Below, one piece after another: positions 46,099-54,319 of a DNA stretch of 64,000 nucleotides. Where the stretch lies: positions 62,001 to 126,000 of the forward strand of contig NZ_JAPVBQ010000005.1 in the NCBI RefSeq assembly GCF_026968045.1. The letters are read 5' to 3'. The first letter of the stretch is position 1. Each line of letters opens with the position of its first letter. The stretch comes from Modestobacter sp. VKM Ac-2977. Its GTDB lineage: Bacteria > Actinomycetota > Actinomycetes > Mycobacteriales > Geodermatophilaceae. The notes under the pieces are model-generated. The model was not told where the DNA came from, ran no database searches, and saw only the letters and a program-made list of their open reading frames with translations. The translations under genes were made by a program, and so were the position numbers.

Positions 46099-47619
46099 AT
46101 GTCCGGGGTGCAGCCGGCCGCGTCGACCGGGACGGCGGCCGGTGAGGTCTACGGGATGATCCGGCTGGCCGGCGTCGACGTCGCGCTGCCGCTGGCGGTG
46201 CTGCGCGAGGTCGTGCCGTGCCCGGCCGAGCTGGCCGGCCTGCCGGCAGATGCGGTGGGCCTGCTGGGGGCCATGGACCTGCGGACGACGGTGCTGCCGG
46301 TCGTGGACCTGCGGCTGGTGCTGGGCCGTCCGGCGGCGCGGCACCCGGGCCAGGTCGTGGTCGTCGTCGCGGTGGACGGGCAGTCGCTGGGTCTGCTGGC
46401 CGACGAGGTGTGCGGGGTCGCCAGGGTCCCGCGCACCGCGCTGCTGCCGATGCGGGTGGCGGCCGGGGAGCTGCTCTTCTCGCACACCTTCCAGCACCCG
46501 GAGACCGGCCGGGCCACCAGCGTGCTCGACGCGGCGGCGGTCGTGTGCCGGCCCGGGCTGCCCACCGTCGCCGACGTGGCGCGGTCGGCCTCGTCGGTCG
46601 GCGCGGACGGTCCGGTCCCGTCGGGCGACCGGGTGTCGGTGACCCTGCTGCGGTGCGGCCCGCACGTGCTCGCGCTGGACGTGGCCCAGGTGCACACCAC
46701 GCTGCCGAGCCCGTCGCCGCGGCCCTCGGTGCTGTCCGGCAGCGTGTGCCCCGGGGTGACCGGGTTCGCCGGGCAGGACGTGGCCGTCGTCGATCCGCTG
46801 GCCCTGCTCGGGCTGGGCAGCCTGGGCACGTCCACCGCTGAGGCCGGGGTCGTGGTCGACACCGGCAGCGGTCACGTGGTCCTGGCCGTGGACGCGCTGA
46901 TCGCGCTCACCGACCTCGCCGAGGGCGCCGTGCTCCCGGTGCCGGCCTTCGCCGTCCCCCGGCCCGAGCTGCTGCGTGGCCTGGCCGACGTGGACGGCAC
47001 GACCTGCCTGGTGCTGGACGGCGCGGCGCTGCTGGCCGATCCGCGGGTGCTGGCGCTCGCCGCGATGAACACCCCGGCGGCCGGTGCGGACCCCGGCTCG
47101 CCGGGCGGCAGCGGGCGGGTGAGCGCCACCGGTGCACCCTCGTACCTGACGTTCTCCGTCGGCATCGACGTCACGACGCCGCTGGAGCAGGTCGGCGAGA
47201 TCGTCCCGTACCCGGCCGAGGTCACGGGGACGTCGGTCGGCCGGGGTGTGCTGGGCGTCGTGGTGCACCGCGGGGCGGCCGTCCCGGTGCTGTGCCTGGC
47301 CACGTTGCTCGGGCTGCCCCAGCTGGAGGTGACGGCGGCCAGCTGTCTGCTGGTCGTGGACGTCGGCGAGCCGGTGGCGTTCGCCGTCGACGCGTTGCGC
47401 AGCATCGACCCGCTGACCTGGACCGACCCCGACCAGCCCGGCCGGCCGGGCGCGGACCGGCTGGCGGACCTCCTGCGGCGGTCGCCCCTCGTGCAGGTGG
47501 GTGCGGACACCCGGCTGCTGCCGTGTCTGGACCTGCAGCACGTGGCCCGCACGATGCACGGCCAGTCCGCCGTGCCGGTGCCCCGGCCGGCCCCGGACGA
47601 GGAGCTCCTCGTCCACTGA
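46099..47619 (+). CDS. Protein with three tandem CheW domains
   Basis: 506 residues. Three CheW-like beta modules are visible at about 15-150 (core GLLGAMDLRTTVLPVVDLR), 170-325 (GVTGFAGQDVAVVDPLALLG) and 345-490 (GVLGVVVHRGAAVPVLCLA), joined by short linkers. Normal CheW has one domain of about 150 residues and bridges receptors to CheA. The first module keeps the best match; the second and third are degraded in the receptor/kinase contact loop. It lies 23 bp after the PAS receptor and is probably cotranscribed, so it may be that receptor's dedicated adaptor. No cheA here. Confidence 0.8.
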   Translation: MSGVQPAASTGTAAGEVYGMIRLAGVDVALPLAVLREVVPCPAELAGLPADAVGLLGAMDLRTTVLPVVDLRLVLGRPAARHPGQVVVVVAVDGQSLGLLADEVCGVARVPRTALLPMRVAAGELLFSHTFQHPETGRATSVLDAAAVVCRPGLPTVADVARSASSVGADGPVPSGDRVSVTLLRCGPHVLALDVAQVHTTLPSPSPRPSVLSGSVCPGVTGFAGQDVAVVDPLALLGLGSLGTSTAEAGVVVDTGSGHVVLAVDALIALTDLAEGAVLPVPAFAVPRPELLRGLADVDGTTCLVLDGAALLADPRVLALAAMNTPAAGADPGSPGGSGRVSATGAPSYLTFSVGIDVTTPLEQVGEIVPYPAEVTGTSVGRGVLGVVVHRGAAVPVLCLATLLGLPQLEVTAASCLLVVDVGEPVAFAVDALRSIDPLTWTDPDQPGRPGADRLADLLRRSPLVQVGADTRLLPCLDLQHVARTMHGQSAVPVPRPAPDEELLVH

Positions 47620-47634
47620 GCGGATCGGCTCCGG

Positions 47635-48165
47635 CTAGAGGTACTGGCCTCCACCGGGGCGGTGCTCCTGGGCCGGTGCGCCGGGTGGGAGGGCCTTGCG
47701 GCGCATCTCCTCCAGCTGGGCCCGGGCGGCCATCTGCTGGGCGAAGAGCGCGGTCTGGATGCCGTGGAAGACGCCCTCCAGCCAGCCGACCAGCTGAGCC
47801 TGGGCGATCCGCAGCTCGGCGTCCGAGGGGGTCTCGCCCTCGGTGAACGGCAGCGTGATCCGCTCCAGCTCCTCGCGCAGCTCGGGGGCCAGCCCCTGCT
47901 CCAGCTCGCGGATGGAGGAGGCGTGGATGTCGCGCAGCCGGTTGCGGCTGGCGTCGTCCAGCGGCGCCGCCCGGACCTCCTCGAGCAGCTGCTTGATCAT
48001 CGTGCCGATCCGCATGACCTTCGCCGGCTGCTCGACGAGGTCGCCGACCCCCGCCATGCCGCCCTCGTCGCCCTCCGGCAGGTGCATGCCGCCGACCGGC
48101 TGCCCGTCCGGGCCCACGACGAGGACCTGCTGGCGGCCTGGCTCACCGGTGCCTGGTGCTGTCAT
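47635..48165 (-). CDS. bpa: Bacterial proteasome activator (Bpa/PafE family)
   Basis: 176 residues. Central four-helix core (about 40-150) with VMRIGTMIKQLLEEVRAAPL, LRDIHASSIRELEQGLAPEL and LVGWLEGVFHGIQTALFAQQ, and the C-terminal GQYL that docks into the 20S proteasome (GQYL is the known ATP-independent activator motif of mycobacterial Bpa). It forms dodecameric rings that open the proteasome gate without ATP. Start ATG 48165 has CAGGAT 6 nt upstream (leaderless). No proteasome subunit is adjacent. Diverges from the class V aminotransferase gene. Confidence 0.95.
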   Translation of the reverse strand: MTAPGTGEPGRQQVLVVGPDGQPVGGMHLPEGDEGGMAGVGDLVEQPAKVMRIGTMIKQLLEEVRAAPLDDASRNRLRDIHASSIRELEQGLAPELREELERITLPFTEGETPSDAELRIAQAQLVGWLEGVFHGIQTALFAQQMAARAQLEEMRRKALPPGAPAQEHRPGGGQYL

Positions 48166-48240
48166 GCCCCCATCCTGCCCCGGTGTCGTCGGGCTGCCCG
48201 CCGAGGGGCCGCACCGGTCCGGCGCGACCGGCCGACTGAC

Positions 48241-48246
48241 TACGCT
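48241..48246 (+). promoter_or_regulatory. -10 element TACGCT of leaderless desulfurase-like gene
   Basis: TACGCT ends 6 nt before ATG 48253. Confidence 0.6.
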
Positions 48247-48252
48247 CCCCGC

Positions 48253-49470
48253 ATGTCGTCGGGGGAGGGCCAGCTGGACGTGGCCCGCGTCCGGGGCCTG
48301 TTCCCGGGGCTGTCCGACGGCCTCGTGCACGCCGACGGGCCCGGGGGCGCGCTCGTGCCGGAGAGCGTGGTGCGCGCCGTCTCCCAGGCCATGCGGGTGC
48401 CGATCGCCGGCCGGGGCGGCGTCTTCGCCTCTTCCGCCCGGGCCGAGCAGCTGGTCGCCGGCGCGCGTTCCGCGGTGGCCGACCTGGTGGGCGGCGCACC
48501 CGCCGGAGTCGTCCTCGGGCCGAACATGACGACGCTGACCTACGCCGTCGCCCGGGCGCTGGCCAAGCACTGGCGCCGCGGCGACGAGCTCGTGGTCAGC
48601 CGGCTGGACCACGACGCCAACATCCGCCCGTGGCTGCAGGTCGCCGACGAGCTCGGCATGGTCGTGCGGTGGGCCGAGGTGGACATCGAGACCGGCGAGC
48701 TGCCGGACTGGCAGTACGACGAGCTGGTCACCGACCGCACCCGGCTGGTCGCCGTGACCGCGGCCAGCAGCGCCATCGGCACCCGCCCCGACGTCGCCTC
48801 GATCGCCGAGCGCGCGCACCGGGTCGGGGCACTGGTGGTCGTCGACGCCGCGCACGCCGCACCGCACGCCCCGCTGGACGTCGAGGAGCTGGGTGCGGAC
48901 TTCCTCCTGCTGTCGGCCTACAAGTGGTGCGGGCCGCACGTCGGCGCGCTGGTCGCCCACCCGGGACTGCTCGAGGAGCTGTGGCCGGACAAGCTGCTGC
49001 CCGCGTCGGAGCGGGTGCCCGACCGGTTCGAGACGGGCGCGCCGCCGTTCGAGCTCTACGCCGGCGTCGCGGCCTCGGTGGACCACCTGGCGGCCCTCTG
49101 CCTCGAGGCCACCGGCACCCGGCGGGAGCGGCTGCGCACCTCGATGGCCGCGGTGAGCCGCTACGAGGAGCAGCTGTTCACCCGGCTGGACGGGGCGCTG
49201 CGGTCGATGGCGCACGTGCAGGTGCTGGGCGACCCGGCGTGGACCACGCCGACGCTGTCCTTCACCGTCGACCGGCTGCGCCCCCGGCAGGCGGCCACCG
49301 AGCTCGCCCGGAGCGGTGTCTGCGCCTGGGACGGCGACTTCTACTCCCGCGAGCTGTTCGATGCGATCGGGGTCAACGAGACCGGCGGCGCCGTGCGGCT
49401 GGGCCTGATGCACTACAACACCGTCGAGGAGGTCGACCGCCTCGTCGACGCCGTCGCCGACCTGCGGTAG
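48253..49470 (+). CDS. Cysteine desulfurase-like class V aminotransferase
   Basis: 405 residues, PLP fold type I. The PLP-binding Lys is in LLLSAYKWCGPHVGALV (about 220-236), the PLP-contact Asp/His in VVDAAHAAPHAPLD (about 197), and a conserved LDHDANIRPW (about 117) specific to the TIGR01976 cysteine-desulfurase-like subgroup. The active-site Cys loop of true IscS/SufS is absent, so it may act on another amino acid or be a selenocysteine lyase-like enzyme. No sulfur-carrier gene is adjacent. Leaderless start. Confidence 0.88.
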   Translation: MSSGEGQLDVARVRGLFPGLSDGLVHADGPGGALVPESVVRAVSQAMRVPIAGRGGVFASSARAEQLVAGARSAVADLVGGAPAGVVLGPNMTTLTYAVARALAKHWRRGDELVVSRLDHDANIRPWLQVADELGMVVRWAEVDIETGELPDWQYDELVTDRTRLVAVTAASSAIGTRPDVASIAERAHRVGALVVVDAAHAAPHAPLDVEELGADFLLLSAYKWCGPHVGALVAHPGLLEELWPDKLLPASERVPDRFETGAPPFELYAGVAASVDHLAALCLEATGTRRERLRTSMAAVSRYEEQLFTRLDGALRSMAHVQVLGDPAWTTPTLSFTVDRLRPRQAATELARSGVCAWDGDFYSRELFDAIGVNETGGAVRLGLMHYNTVEEVDRLVDAVADLR

Positions 49471-49473
49471 CCG

Positions 49474-50466
49474 TCAGGCGTCGGGGACGAGCAGGACCTT
49501 GCCGATGTGGGTGCTGGACTCCAGCAGGGCGTGTGCCTCGCCGGCCCGGGACATCGGCAGCCGCCGGTCCACGATCGGCCGGACGACGCCCCGCTCGACG
49601 TCGGGCCACACGTCGTGCCGCACTGCCGCCACGATCTCGGCCTTGCCCCCGGGCCCGGTCGCGGGCCGTGAGCGCAGCGTGGTCGCGTGCACCGACCCGC
49701 GCTTGCGCATCAGCTTGCCGAGGTCGATCTCGGCCTTCGTGCCGCCCTGCATGCCGATGCCCACCAGCCGGCCGCCGGTGGCCAGCACGTCGAGGTTCCG
49801 GGCCAGGTACTTGGCGCCGATGATGTCCAGGACGACGTCCGCGCCGTGCCCGTCGGTGGCCTCCCGCACCACCTCGACGAAGTCCTGCTCGCGGTGGTCG
49901 ACGCCGATGTCCGCGCCCAGCTCGCGGCAGAAGGCCAGCTTCTCGGCGCTGCCGGCCGTGGTCGCCACCCGGGCGCCGGCGCGCGCGGCGAGCTGGATCG
50001 CCATGGTGCCGATGCCGCTGGAGCCGCCGTGCACCAGGAACACCTCGCCGGCCCGCAGCCCGGCGAGCATGAAGACGTTGGACCAGACGGTGCACACGAC
50101 CTCGGGCAGCGCCGCGGCGGTGGCCAGCTCGACACCCGCCGGCCGGGGGAGCAGCTGCCCGGCGGGGACGGCGACCCGTTCGGCGTACCCGCCACCGGAC
50201 AGCAGTGCGCAGACCTCGTCGCCCACCGACCAGCCGGTCACGTCGGCGCCGACCTCGCTGATCACCCCGCTGCACTCCAGGCCGAGCACCTCGCTGGCAC
50301 CCGGCGGGGGCGGGTAGTGCCCCTGGCGCTGCAGCGTGTCGGCGCGGTTCACCGCGGTGGCGGCCACGTCGACCAGCACCTCGCCGGGCCCGCAGACCGG
50401 GTCGGGCACCTCACCCCAGCCGAGCACCTCGGGGCCGCCAGGGGAGGAGATCGTCACCGCACGCAT
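49474..50466 (-). CDS. Zinc-independent quinone oxidoreductase (MDR, PIG3-like)
   Basis: 330 residues. MDR superfamily without zinc ligands: start MRAVTISSPGGPEVL, NRADTLQRQGHYPPPPGAS (typical of PIG3/TP53I3), LEC-SGVISEVG, Rossmann VHGGSSGIGTMAIQLA (about 145-160) and the NADPH-binding TAGSAEKLAFC. It reduces quinones or similar carbonyls with NADPH. ATG 50466 follows TAGGGT by 7 nt (leaderless). The promoter lies in what remains of a decayed nagA gene. Confidence 0.9.
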   Translation of the reverse strand: MRAVTISSPGGPEVLGWGEVPDPVCGPGEVLVDVAATAVNRADTLQRQGHYPPPPGASEVLGLECSGVISEVGADVTGWSVGDEVCALLSGGGYAERVAVPAGQLLPRPAGVELATAAALPEVVCTVWSNVFMLAGLRAGEVFLVHGGSSGIGTMAIQLAARAGARVATTAGSAEKLAFCRELGADIGVDHREQDFVEVVREATDGHGADVVLDIIGAKYLARNLDVLATGGRLVGIGMQGGTKAEIDLGKLMRKRGSVHATTLRSRPATGPGGKAEIVAAVRHDVWPDVERGVVRPIVDRRLPMSRAGEAHALLESSTHIGKVLLVPDA

Positions 50467-50473
50467 GCCCCCG

Positions 50474-50479
50474 ACCCTA
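50474..50479 (-). promoter_or_regulatory. -10 element TAGGGT of leaderless quinone reductase gene
   Basis: Minus-strand TAGGGT ends 7 nt before the ATG at 50466. Confidence 0.55.
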
Positions 50480-50493
50480 GGGTCCCCGCCCGG

Positions 50494-50632
50494 CGTACGC
50501 GTCCCGCCGCCCTGGACATGGACGTCCACGAACCCCGGCACGACCAGCTGATCAGCCGGCTTCCGCTGACCTCGAGTCAGCGAGGGGTCAGGACGGTGCC
50601 AGGGTCACCAGCCGCCCAGCGGTGATCAGCAA
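50494..50632 (-). pseudogene. nagA: Remnant of nagA (N-acetylglucosamine-6-phosphate deacetylase)
   Basis: On the minus strand a TTG-initiated stretch reads LLITAGRLVTLAPS then stops, the normal NagA N-terminus. Shifted one frame, 79 nt from the start, comes DQLVVPGFVDVHVQGGGT, the NagA metal-site strand, normally VVPGFVDVHVHGGGG. The metal ligand His is Gln, and everything after it (about 330 residues) is missing; the quinone reductase promoter follows. The start overlaps the stop of the ROK kinase gene, as in a functional nag operon. Non-functional. Confidence 0.75.
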
Positions 50633-51612
50633 CCGCCGTCCTCCTGGCTGGGCACTGCGCCCCGGTCACCGGTGGGCGCCTGCCACGAGGTGGGGACCGC
50701 GTGCAGCCCGGCGGTCTCCAGGAAGTGCAGCGCGGCACCGTAGAGGCTCGCCTCCGCCCCCAGCGCCGAGATGGCCACCCGCGGGGGCTCGCGCCAGGCG
50801 AGACCGGCAGCCAGCGCGGTTCGGACGGGCCCCAGCAGGTGTTCGCCGGCCCCGGTGAGTCCTCCGGTCAGGGCGATCACGGACGGGTCCAGGATCATGG
50901 TGATCGTGACCAGCGCGCGGGCGAGGGCCTCTGCGCCCTCCTGCCAGATCCGGGCCGCCACGGGCTCGTGGAACGCGCTCGCGGCGATGTCCGCCGCGGT
51001 TCGGCCGGCAGCTCCTCCCGCGGCACGGTGGCGGCGGACGATCCCGCCGGCCGAGGCGTAGGCCTCCAGGCACCCGCGCTGCCCGCACGGGCAGGGCTCC
51101 CCACCGACGTGCACGGGCACGTGGCCGAGCTCGCCGGCCGCTCCTGCCGCGCCCGTGACGAGACGTCCGCCGGTGACCACCCCGGCGGCGACCCCGGTGC
51201 CCAGGGCGATGACGACCAGGTCGTCGACGCCACGCCCGAGGCCCATCCGATGCTCGGCCAGGCAGGCCGCCCGCACGTCGTGCTCCATGACCACCGGCGC
51301 ACCCACGTGCTGCTGTACCGCAGCGGCCAGCGCGACGTCGCGCATCCCGAGGTTGGGGGCGTAGCGGACCAGGCCAGCTGCGGTGTCGAGCACCCCGGGG
51401 GCGCAGAGGCCGACGCCGACGGTTCCGGGGACGACGAGGGACCGAGCGACCTCGCCGACGGCGTTCACCACGGCCCCGGCTCCGGCGGCCACCGGTGTGG
51501 CCACGGTCCGACGCGCCACCACCCTGCCGTGCAGGTCCAGCCGGGCCGCCTTGATGCCCGTCCCGCCGAGGTCGACCGCGACCACGGTGCGCACCGGGCC
51601 GGAAGCGGTCAC
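50626..51612 (-). CDS. ROK-family sugar kinase (probable N-acetylglucosamine/glucose kinase)
   Basis: 328 residues. ATP loop VVAVDLGGTGIKAARLDLHG (about 9-28), catalytic Asp in VMEHDVRAACLAEH (about 102), phosphate loop ALGTGVAAGVV (about 125), and the ROK zinc motif ELGHVPVHVGGEPCPCGQRG followed by CLEAYAS (His then three Cys, about 150-175). Phosphorylates an aldohexose or GlcNAc. The flanking nagA and nagB remnants indicate GlcNAc as ancestral substrate. The GTG at 51612 overlaps the TGA of the nagB fragment (GTGA), showing past or present translational coupling. Confidence 0.9.
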   Translation of the reverse strand: MTASGPVRTVVAVDLGGTGIKAARLDLHGRVVARRTVATPVAAGAGAVVNAVGEVARSLVVPGTVGVGLCAPGVLDTAAGLVRYAPNLGMRDVALAAAVQQHVGAPVVMEHDVRAACLAEHRMGLGRGVDDLVVIALGTGVAAGVVTGGRLVTGAAGAAGELGHVPVHVGGEPCPCGQRGCLEAYASAGGIVRRHRAAGGAAGRTAADIAASAFHEPVAARIWQEGAEALARALVTITMILDPSVIALTGGLTGAGEHLLGPVRTALAAGLAWREPPRVAISALGAEASLYGAALHFLETAGLHAVPTSWQAPTGDRGAVPSQEDGGC

Positions 51613-51830
51613 CAGCCCTGCCGGACGAGCCGGTGGGCGGCCAGGTGCCGGTGGCGGTCCGCCCGTTCCAGGTGGCCGGCCGCGCGTCGGGCGAGCTCCT
51701 GGCGGACCGCCGGCGGGGGCGAGCCGGTGACCGGGCCCGGCGTGCGGGCCCCACCGACGAGCATCTGCGTGGCCACGTCGGCGACCAGTCGCCCGACCGC
51801 TGCCGGGCACGGCACGATCACGACCTCCAC
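51609..51830 (-). pseudogene. nagB: Truncated nagB (glucosamine-6-phosphate deaminase) N-terminal fragment
   Basis: 73 codons from a GTG at 51830 with a perfect AGGAGG Shine-Dalgarno 4 nt upstream. It reads VEVVIVPCPAAVGRLVADVA, then TPGPVTGSPPPAVRQELARR, which matches the first two conserved blocks of NagB (EVVI.P..AAVG.LVADA..., LGLATGSSPLPVY.EL.RR). After about residue 54 the similarity ends, and the remaining 180 or so residues of NagB, including the catalytic Asp/His, are gone. It may persist only as a short leader peptide driving translation of the ROK kinase, which it overlaps. Confidence 0.6.
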
Positions 51831-51875
51831 GGAACCTCCTCCCGACGGGGTGGACACGTCGGTCACGGCCGACGC

Positions 51876-51881
51876 TTGACA
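51876..51881 (+). promoter_or_regulatory. -35 element TTGACA upstream of the ABC importer operon
   Basis: A perfect TTGACA. The matching -10 at 17-18 bp (51899-51905) would touch the left edge of the palindrome at 51904, so operator binding should block RNA polymerase. Confidence 0.55.
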
Positions 51882-51903
51882 GGTTAGGGACACGCTGCCA
51901 CGG

Positions 51904-51923
51904 TTGGCGAATCGATTCGCCAA
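51904..51923. promoter_or_regulatory. Perfect 20-bp palindromic LacI-family operator
   Basis: TTGGCGAATCGATTCGCCAA is fully self-complementary with the central CG typical of LacI/CcpA-type sites. It sits 28 bp before the ATG of the substrate-binding protein and about 75 bp from the divergent GTG. The LacI-family gene of the same cluster (56218) is the obvious ligand. Confidence 0.85.
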
Positions 51924-51951
51924 CGAGGGTGGATCTTGCTTGGAGGTAGCC

Positions 51952-53274
51952 ATGCACGTAGCACGGGCACGGTGGGGCGTCGTCCTCGCCGCAACGTCGG
52001 TCGTCGCCGTCTCGGGCTGCAGCGGAGGCGGGACCGACAGTGGTGCGGAGCCCGGCAACGGCACGGGGGAGATCACGGTCTGGGCCCACCAGGGCCAGCC
52101 GGCCGAGGTCGATGTGCTGCAGCAGACGATCGACGACTGCAACGCCTCCCAGGAGGACGTCCAGGCGACGCTGCAGCTGATCCCCGAGGCCGACTACATG
52201 CGGACCGTGACGACGACGGACCCGGACGAGTTGCCCGACGTCCTCGAGTACGACGGGCCGATGATGGCCTCCCTGGCGTACGCCCAGAAGCTCGCACCCG
52301 TGGGCGACCTGGTCTCGGCCGAGACGCTGGAGAACCAGACGGACTCGGTCCTGGCCCAGAACACCTACCCGGCCGACGGCGAGGTCTACGGCATCTCGCA
52401 GTACGACTCCTCGCTCGGCATCTACGGGAACAAGGCGCTCCTGGACGCCGCGGGGGTGTCCTACCCGCAGGGACTCGAGGACGCCTGGACGGCGGAGGAG
52501 TTCGAGGCCGCGCTGCAGACCCTCGCGGCCGCGGACCCGGACCAGAAGGTGCTCGACATCAAGGAGAACTACGGCGCGGAGTGGCCCACCTTCGGGTTCC
52601 TGCCGATCGTCTACTCCGCGGGTGAGCAGGTCGTGGAGGACGGCGTCGCGCAGGGGAACCTGAACAGCGCGCCCGTCGTGGAGGCCGTCGAGCGGTTTGC
52701 CGGCTTGCGTCAGTACATCGACCCCAACACCGACGACAAGGCGTTCGTCGACGGGCGGGTCCCGCTGAGCTGGGTGGGTCACTGGGTCTACAACACCTAC
52801 GACGAGGCGCTCGGGGAGGACCTGGTCGTCCTCCCGCTGCCGGACTTCGGTGCGGGCCCGAAGAGCGGCCAGGGCTCGTGGGCGTGGGGGGTCAACCCCG
52901 CCACCGAGAACGGCGCGGCGGCCGGGGCGCTCCTGGACTGCCTCGCCTCGGACGAGGCCGTCTCCGGCATGACCGACGCCAACGCCGCACCCCCGGGAAC
53001 CACCAGCGTGACCGCTGAGAGCGAGCTGTACCAGGAGGGCGGGCCGCTCGAGCTCTTCGCCCGCCAGCTGGAGCTGACCTGCGGTGACGGTGAGCCCACG
53101 CCGGACTGCGTCGCGGTGCCCCGGCCGGTCACCCCGGCGTACCCGGTGATCAGCCAGCAGTTCTCCGAGGCGTTCTTCGGCGCCTACGACGGTGGCGATG
53201 CCCAGGAGCTGCTGGACTCGGCGGCCGAGCTGATCGACCTGGACTACCAGGACAACGACAACTACGGGTCCTGA
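51952..53274 (+). CDS. Sugar ABC transporter substrate-binding lipoprotein
   Basis: 440 residues, CUT1/MalE-type family 1 binding protein. Lipobox VAVSGC near residue 22, then a Gly/Ser/Asp linker, EITVWAHQGQPAEVDVLQQT (start of the first lobe) and QYDSSLGIYGNKALLDAAGV (about 145-164), the hinge/ligand region. Exported and tethered to the membrane, it delivers sugar to the two permeases that follow. ATG 51952 has GGAGG 6-10 nt upstream. No ATPase gene is present in the cluster, so it probably uses a shared MsiK-like ATPase, as is usual in actinobacteria. Confidence 0.92.
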   Translation: MHVARARWGVVLAATSVVAVSGCSGGGTDSGAEPGNGTGEITVWAHQGQPAEVDVLQQTIDDCNASQEDVQATLQLIPEADYMRTVTTTDPDELPDVLEYDGPMMASLAYAQKLAPVGDLVSAETLENQTDSVLAQNTYPADGEVYGISQYDSSLGIYGNKALLDAAGVSYPQGLEDAWTAEEFEAALQTLAAADPDQKVLDIKENYGAEWPTFGFLPIVYSAGEQVVEDGVAQGNLNSAPVVEAVERFAGLRQYIDPNTDDKAFVDGRVPLSWVGHWVYNTYDEALGEDLVVLPLPDFGAGPKSGQGSWAWGVNPATENGAAAGALLDCLASDEAVSGMTDANAAPPGTTSVTAESELYQEGGPLELFARQLELTCGDGEPTPDCVAVPRPVTPAYPVISQQFSEAFFGAYDGGDAQELLDSAAELIDLDYQDNDNYGS

Positions 53275-53368
53275 CGGCAACGACGGGTCCGGGCAGGGCA
53301 CGGCGCGGAGCGCACGCGGACACGCGCGCGCTCCGCGCCGGCTCCGGGCAGGGAGGAGACACCGAGCG

Positions 53369-54319
53369 ATGAGCACCTCAGACCCCGCGCCGCTGCTCAG
53401 CCCGCGCAAGGCGGCCCGCGGACTGCGCCGCGACACCCTGCCGGCGATGACGATGGCCGCACCTGCTGCACTCGGGCTGCTGGCCTTCGTGGTCGTGCCG
53501 TTCGGGTTGGCGGTGTGGCTGTCGCTGCACAACGTGCGGCTGGACTCGCCCACGCCGCCGGGCTGGTTCGGCGTGGAGCAGTACCGGCGCATCCTGTTCG
53601 ACCCGAACTTCCGGGGTGAGTTCTACCGGGGCCTGCTCAACAACCTCGTCTTCGCCGCCGTCGTGGTGCCGGTGCAGACGGCCCTGGCCCTGGCCCTGGC
53701 CGTGCTGCTGAACCGGCCGCTGCGCGGGATGGCGTTCTTCCGCACCTTCTTCTTCATGCCCGTCGTCTTCCCCATGGCGCTGGTCGCGGTGGTCTGGAAG
53801 CTCATCTACGCCCGCGACGACCTCGGGATGCTCAACGCGTTCCTGGACACGGCGTCCTTCGGGCTGCTGGGCCCCTACGACTGGCTCGGCAACGAGAGCA
53901 CGGCGCTGCTCTCGATCATCATCATGTCCATCTGGCAGGGCGTGGGGCTGCAGATGGTGATCATCCTGGCCGGGTTGCAGGGGATCCCTGGAGACCTCTA
54001 CGAGGCCGCGGCGCTGGACCGGGCCGGACGGTGGCGGCAGTTCGTGCACATCACCCTGCCGGGCCTGCGGAACACGCTGATCTTCGTGGTCATGGTGACC
54101 ACCATCCTGTCCTTCCGCCTGTTCGACCAGGTCTACGTGATGACCCAAGGCGGTCCACAGGAGGCCACCACGACGGTCATGTACCAGGCGGTGACCACGG
54201 CGTTCGACGCGAACAACGTCGGGAGGGCGTCGGCGATCACGGTGCTGTTCTTCGTCATCGTGCTGGTGGTCACCCTGGTGCAGCGCCGGTTGCTGCGTGA
54301 GGAGCGCGAGGTCGCATGA
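53369..54319 (+). CDS. Sugar ABC transporter permease (MalF/UgpA-like)
   Basis: 316 residues with six membrane helices (for example APAALGLLAFVVVPFGLAV, NNLVFAAVVVPVQTALALAL, FFFMPVVFPMALVAVVW). The EAA coupling loop DLYEAAALDRAGRWRQFVHI is at about 208-227, followed by TLPGLRNTL, the contact for the ATPase. First of the permease pair; 94 bp after the binding protein, with GGAGGAG as RBS. Its stop overlaps the ATG of the second permease (ATGA). Confidence 0.93.
   Translation: MSTSDPAPLLSPRKAARGLRRDTLPAMTMAAPAALGLLAFVVVPFGLAVWLSLHNVRLDSPTPPGWFGVEQYRRILFDPNFRGEFYRGLLNNLVFAAVVVPVQTALALALAVLLNRPLRGMAFFRTFFFMPVVFPMALVAVVWKLIYARDDLGMLNAFLDTASFGLLGPYDWLGNESTALLSIIIMSIWQGVGLQMVIILAGLQGIPGDLYEAAALDRAGRWRQFVHITLPGLRNTLIFVVMVTTILSFRLFDQVYVMTQGGPQEATTTVMYQAVTTAFDANNVGRASAITVLFFVIVLVVTLVQRRLLREEREVA

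Noticed and set aside
50626-53592. 988-residue minus-strand open frame
   Set aside because: Everything upstream of 51612 is antisense to the binding-protein gene or covers the operator; only the ROK kinase part has family motifs.
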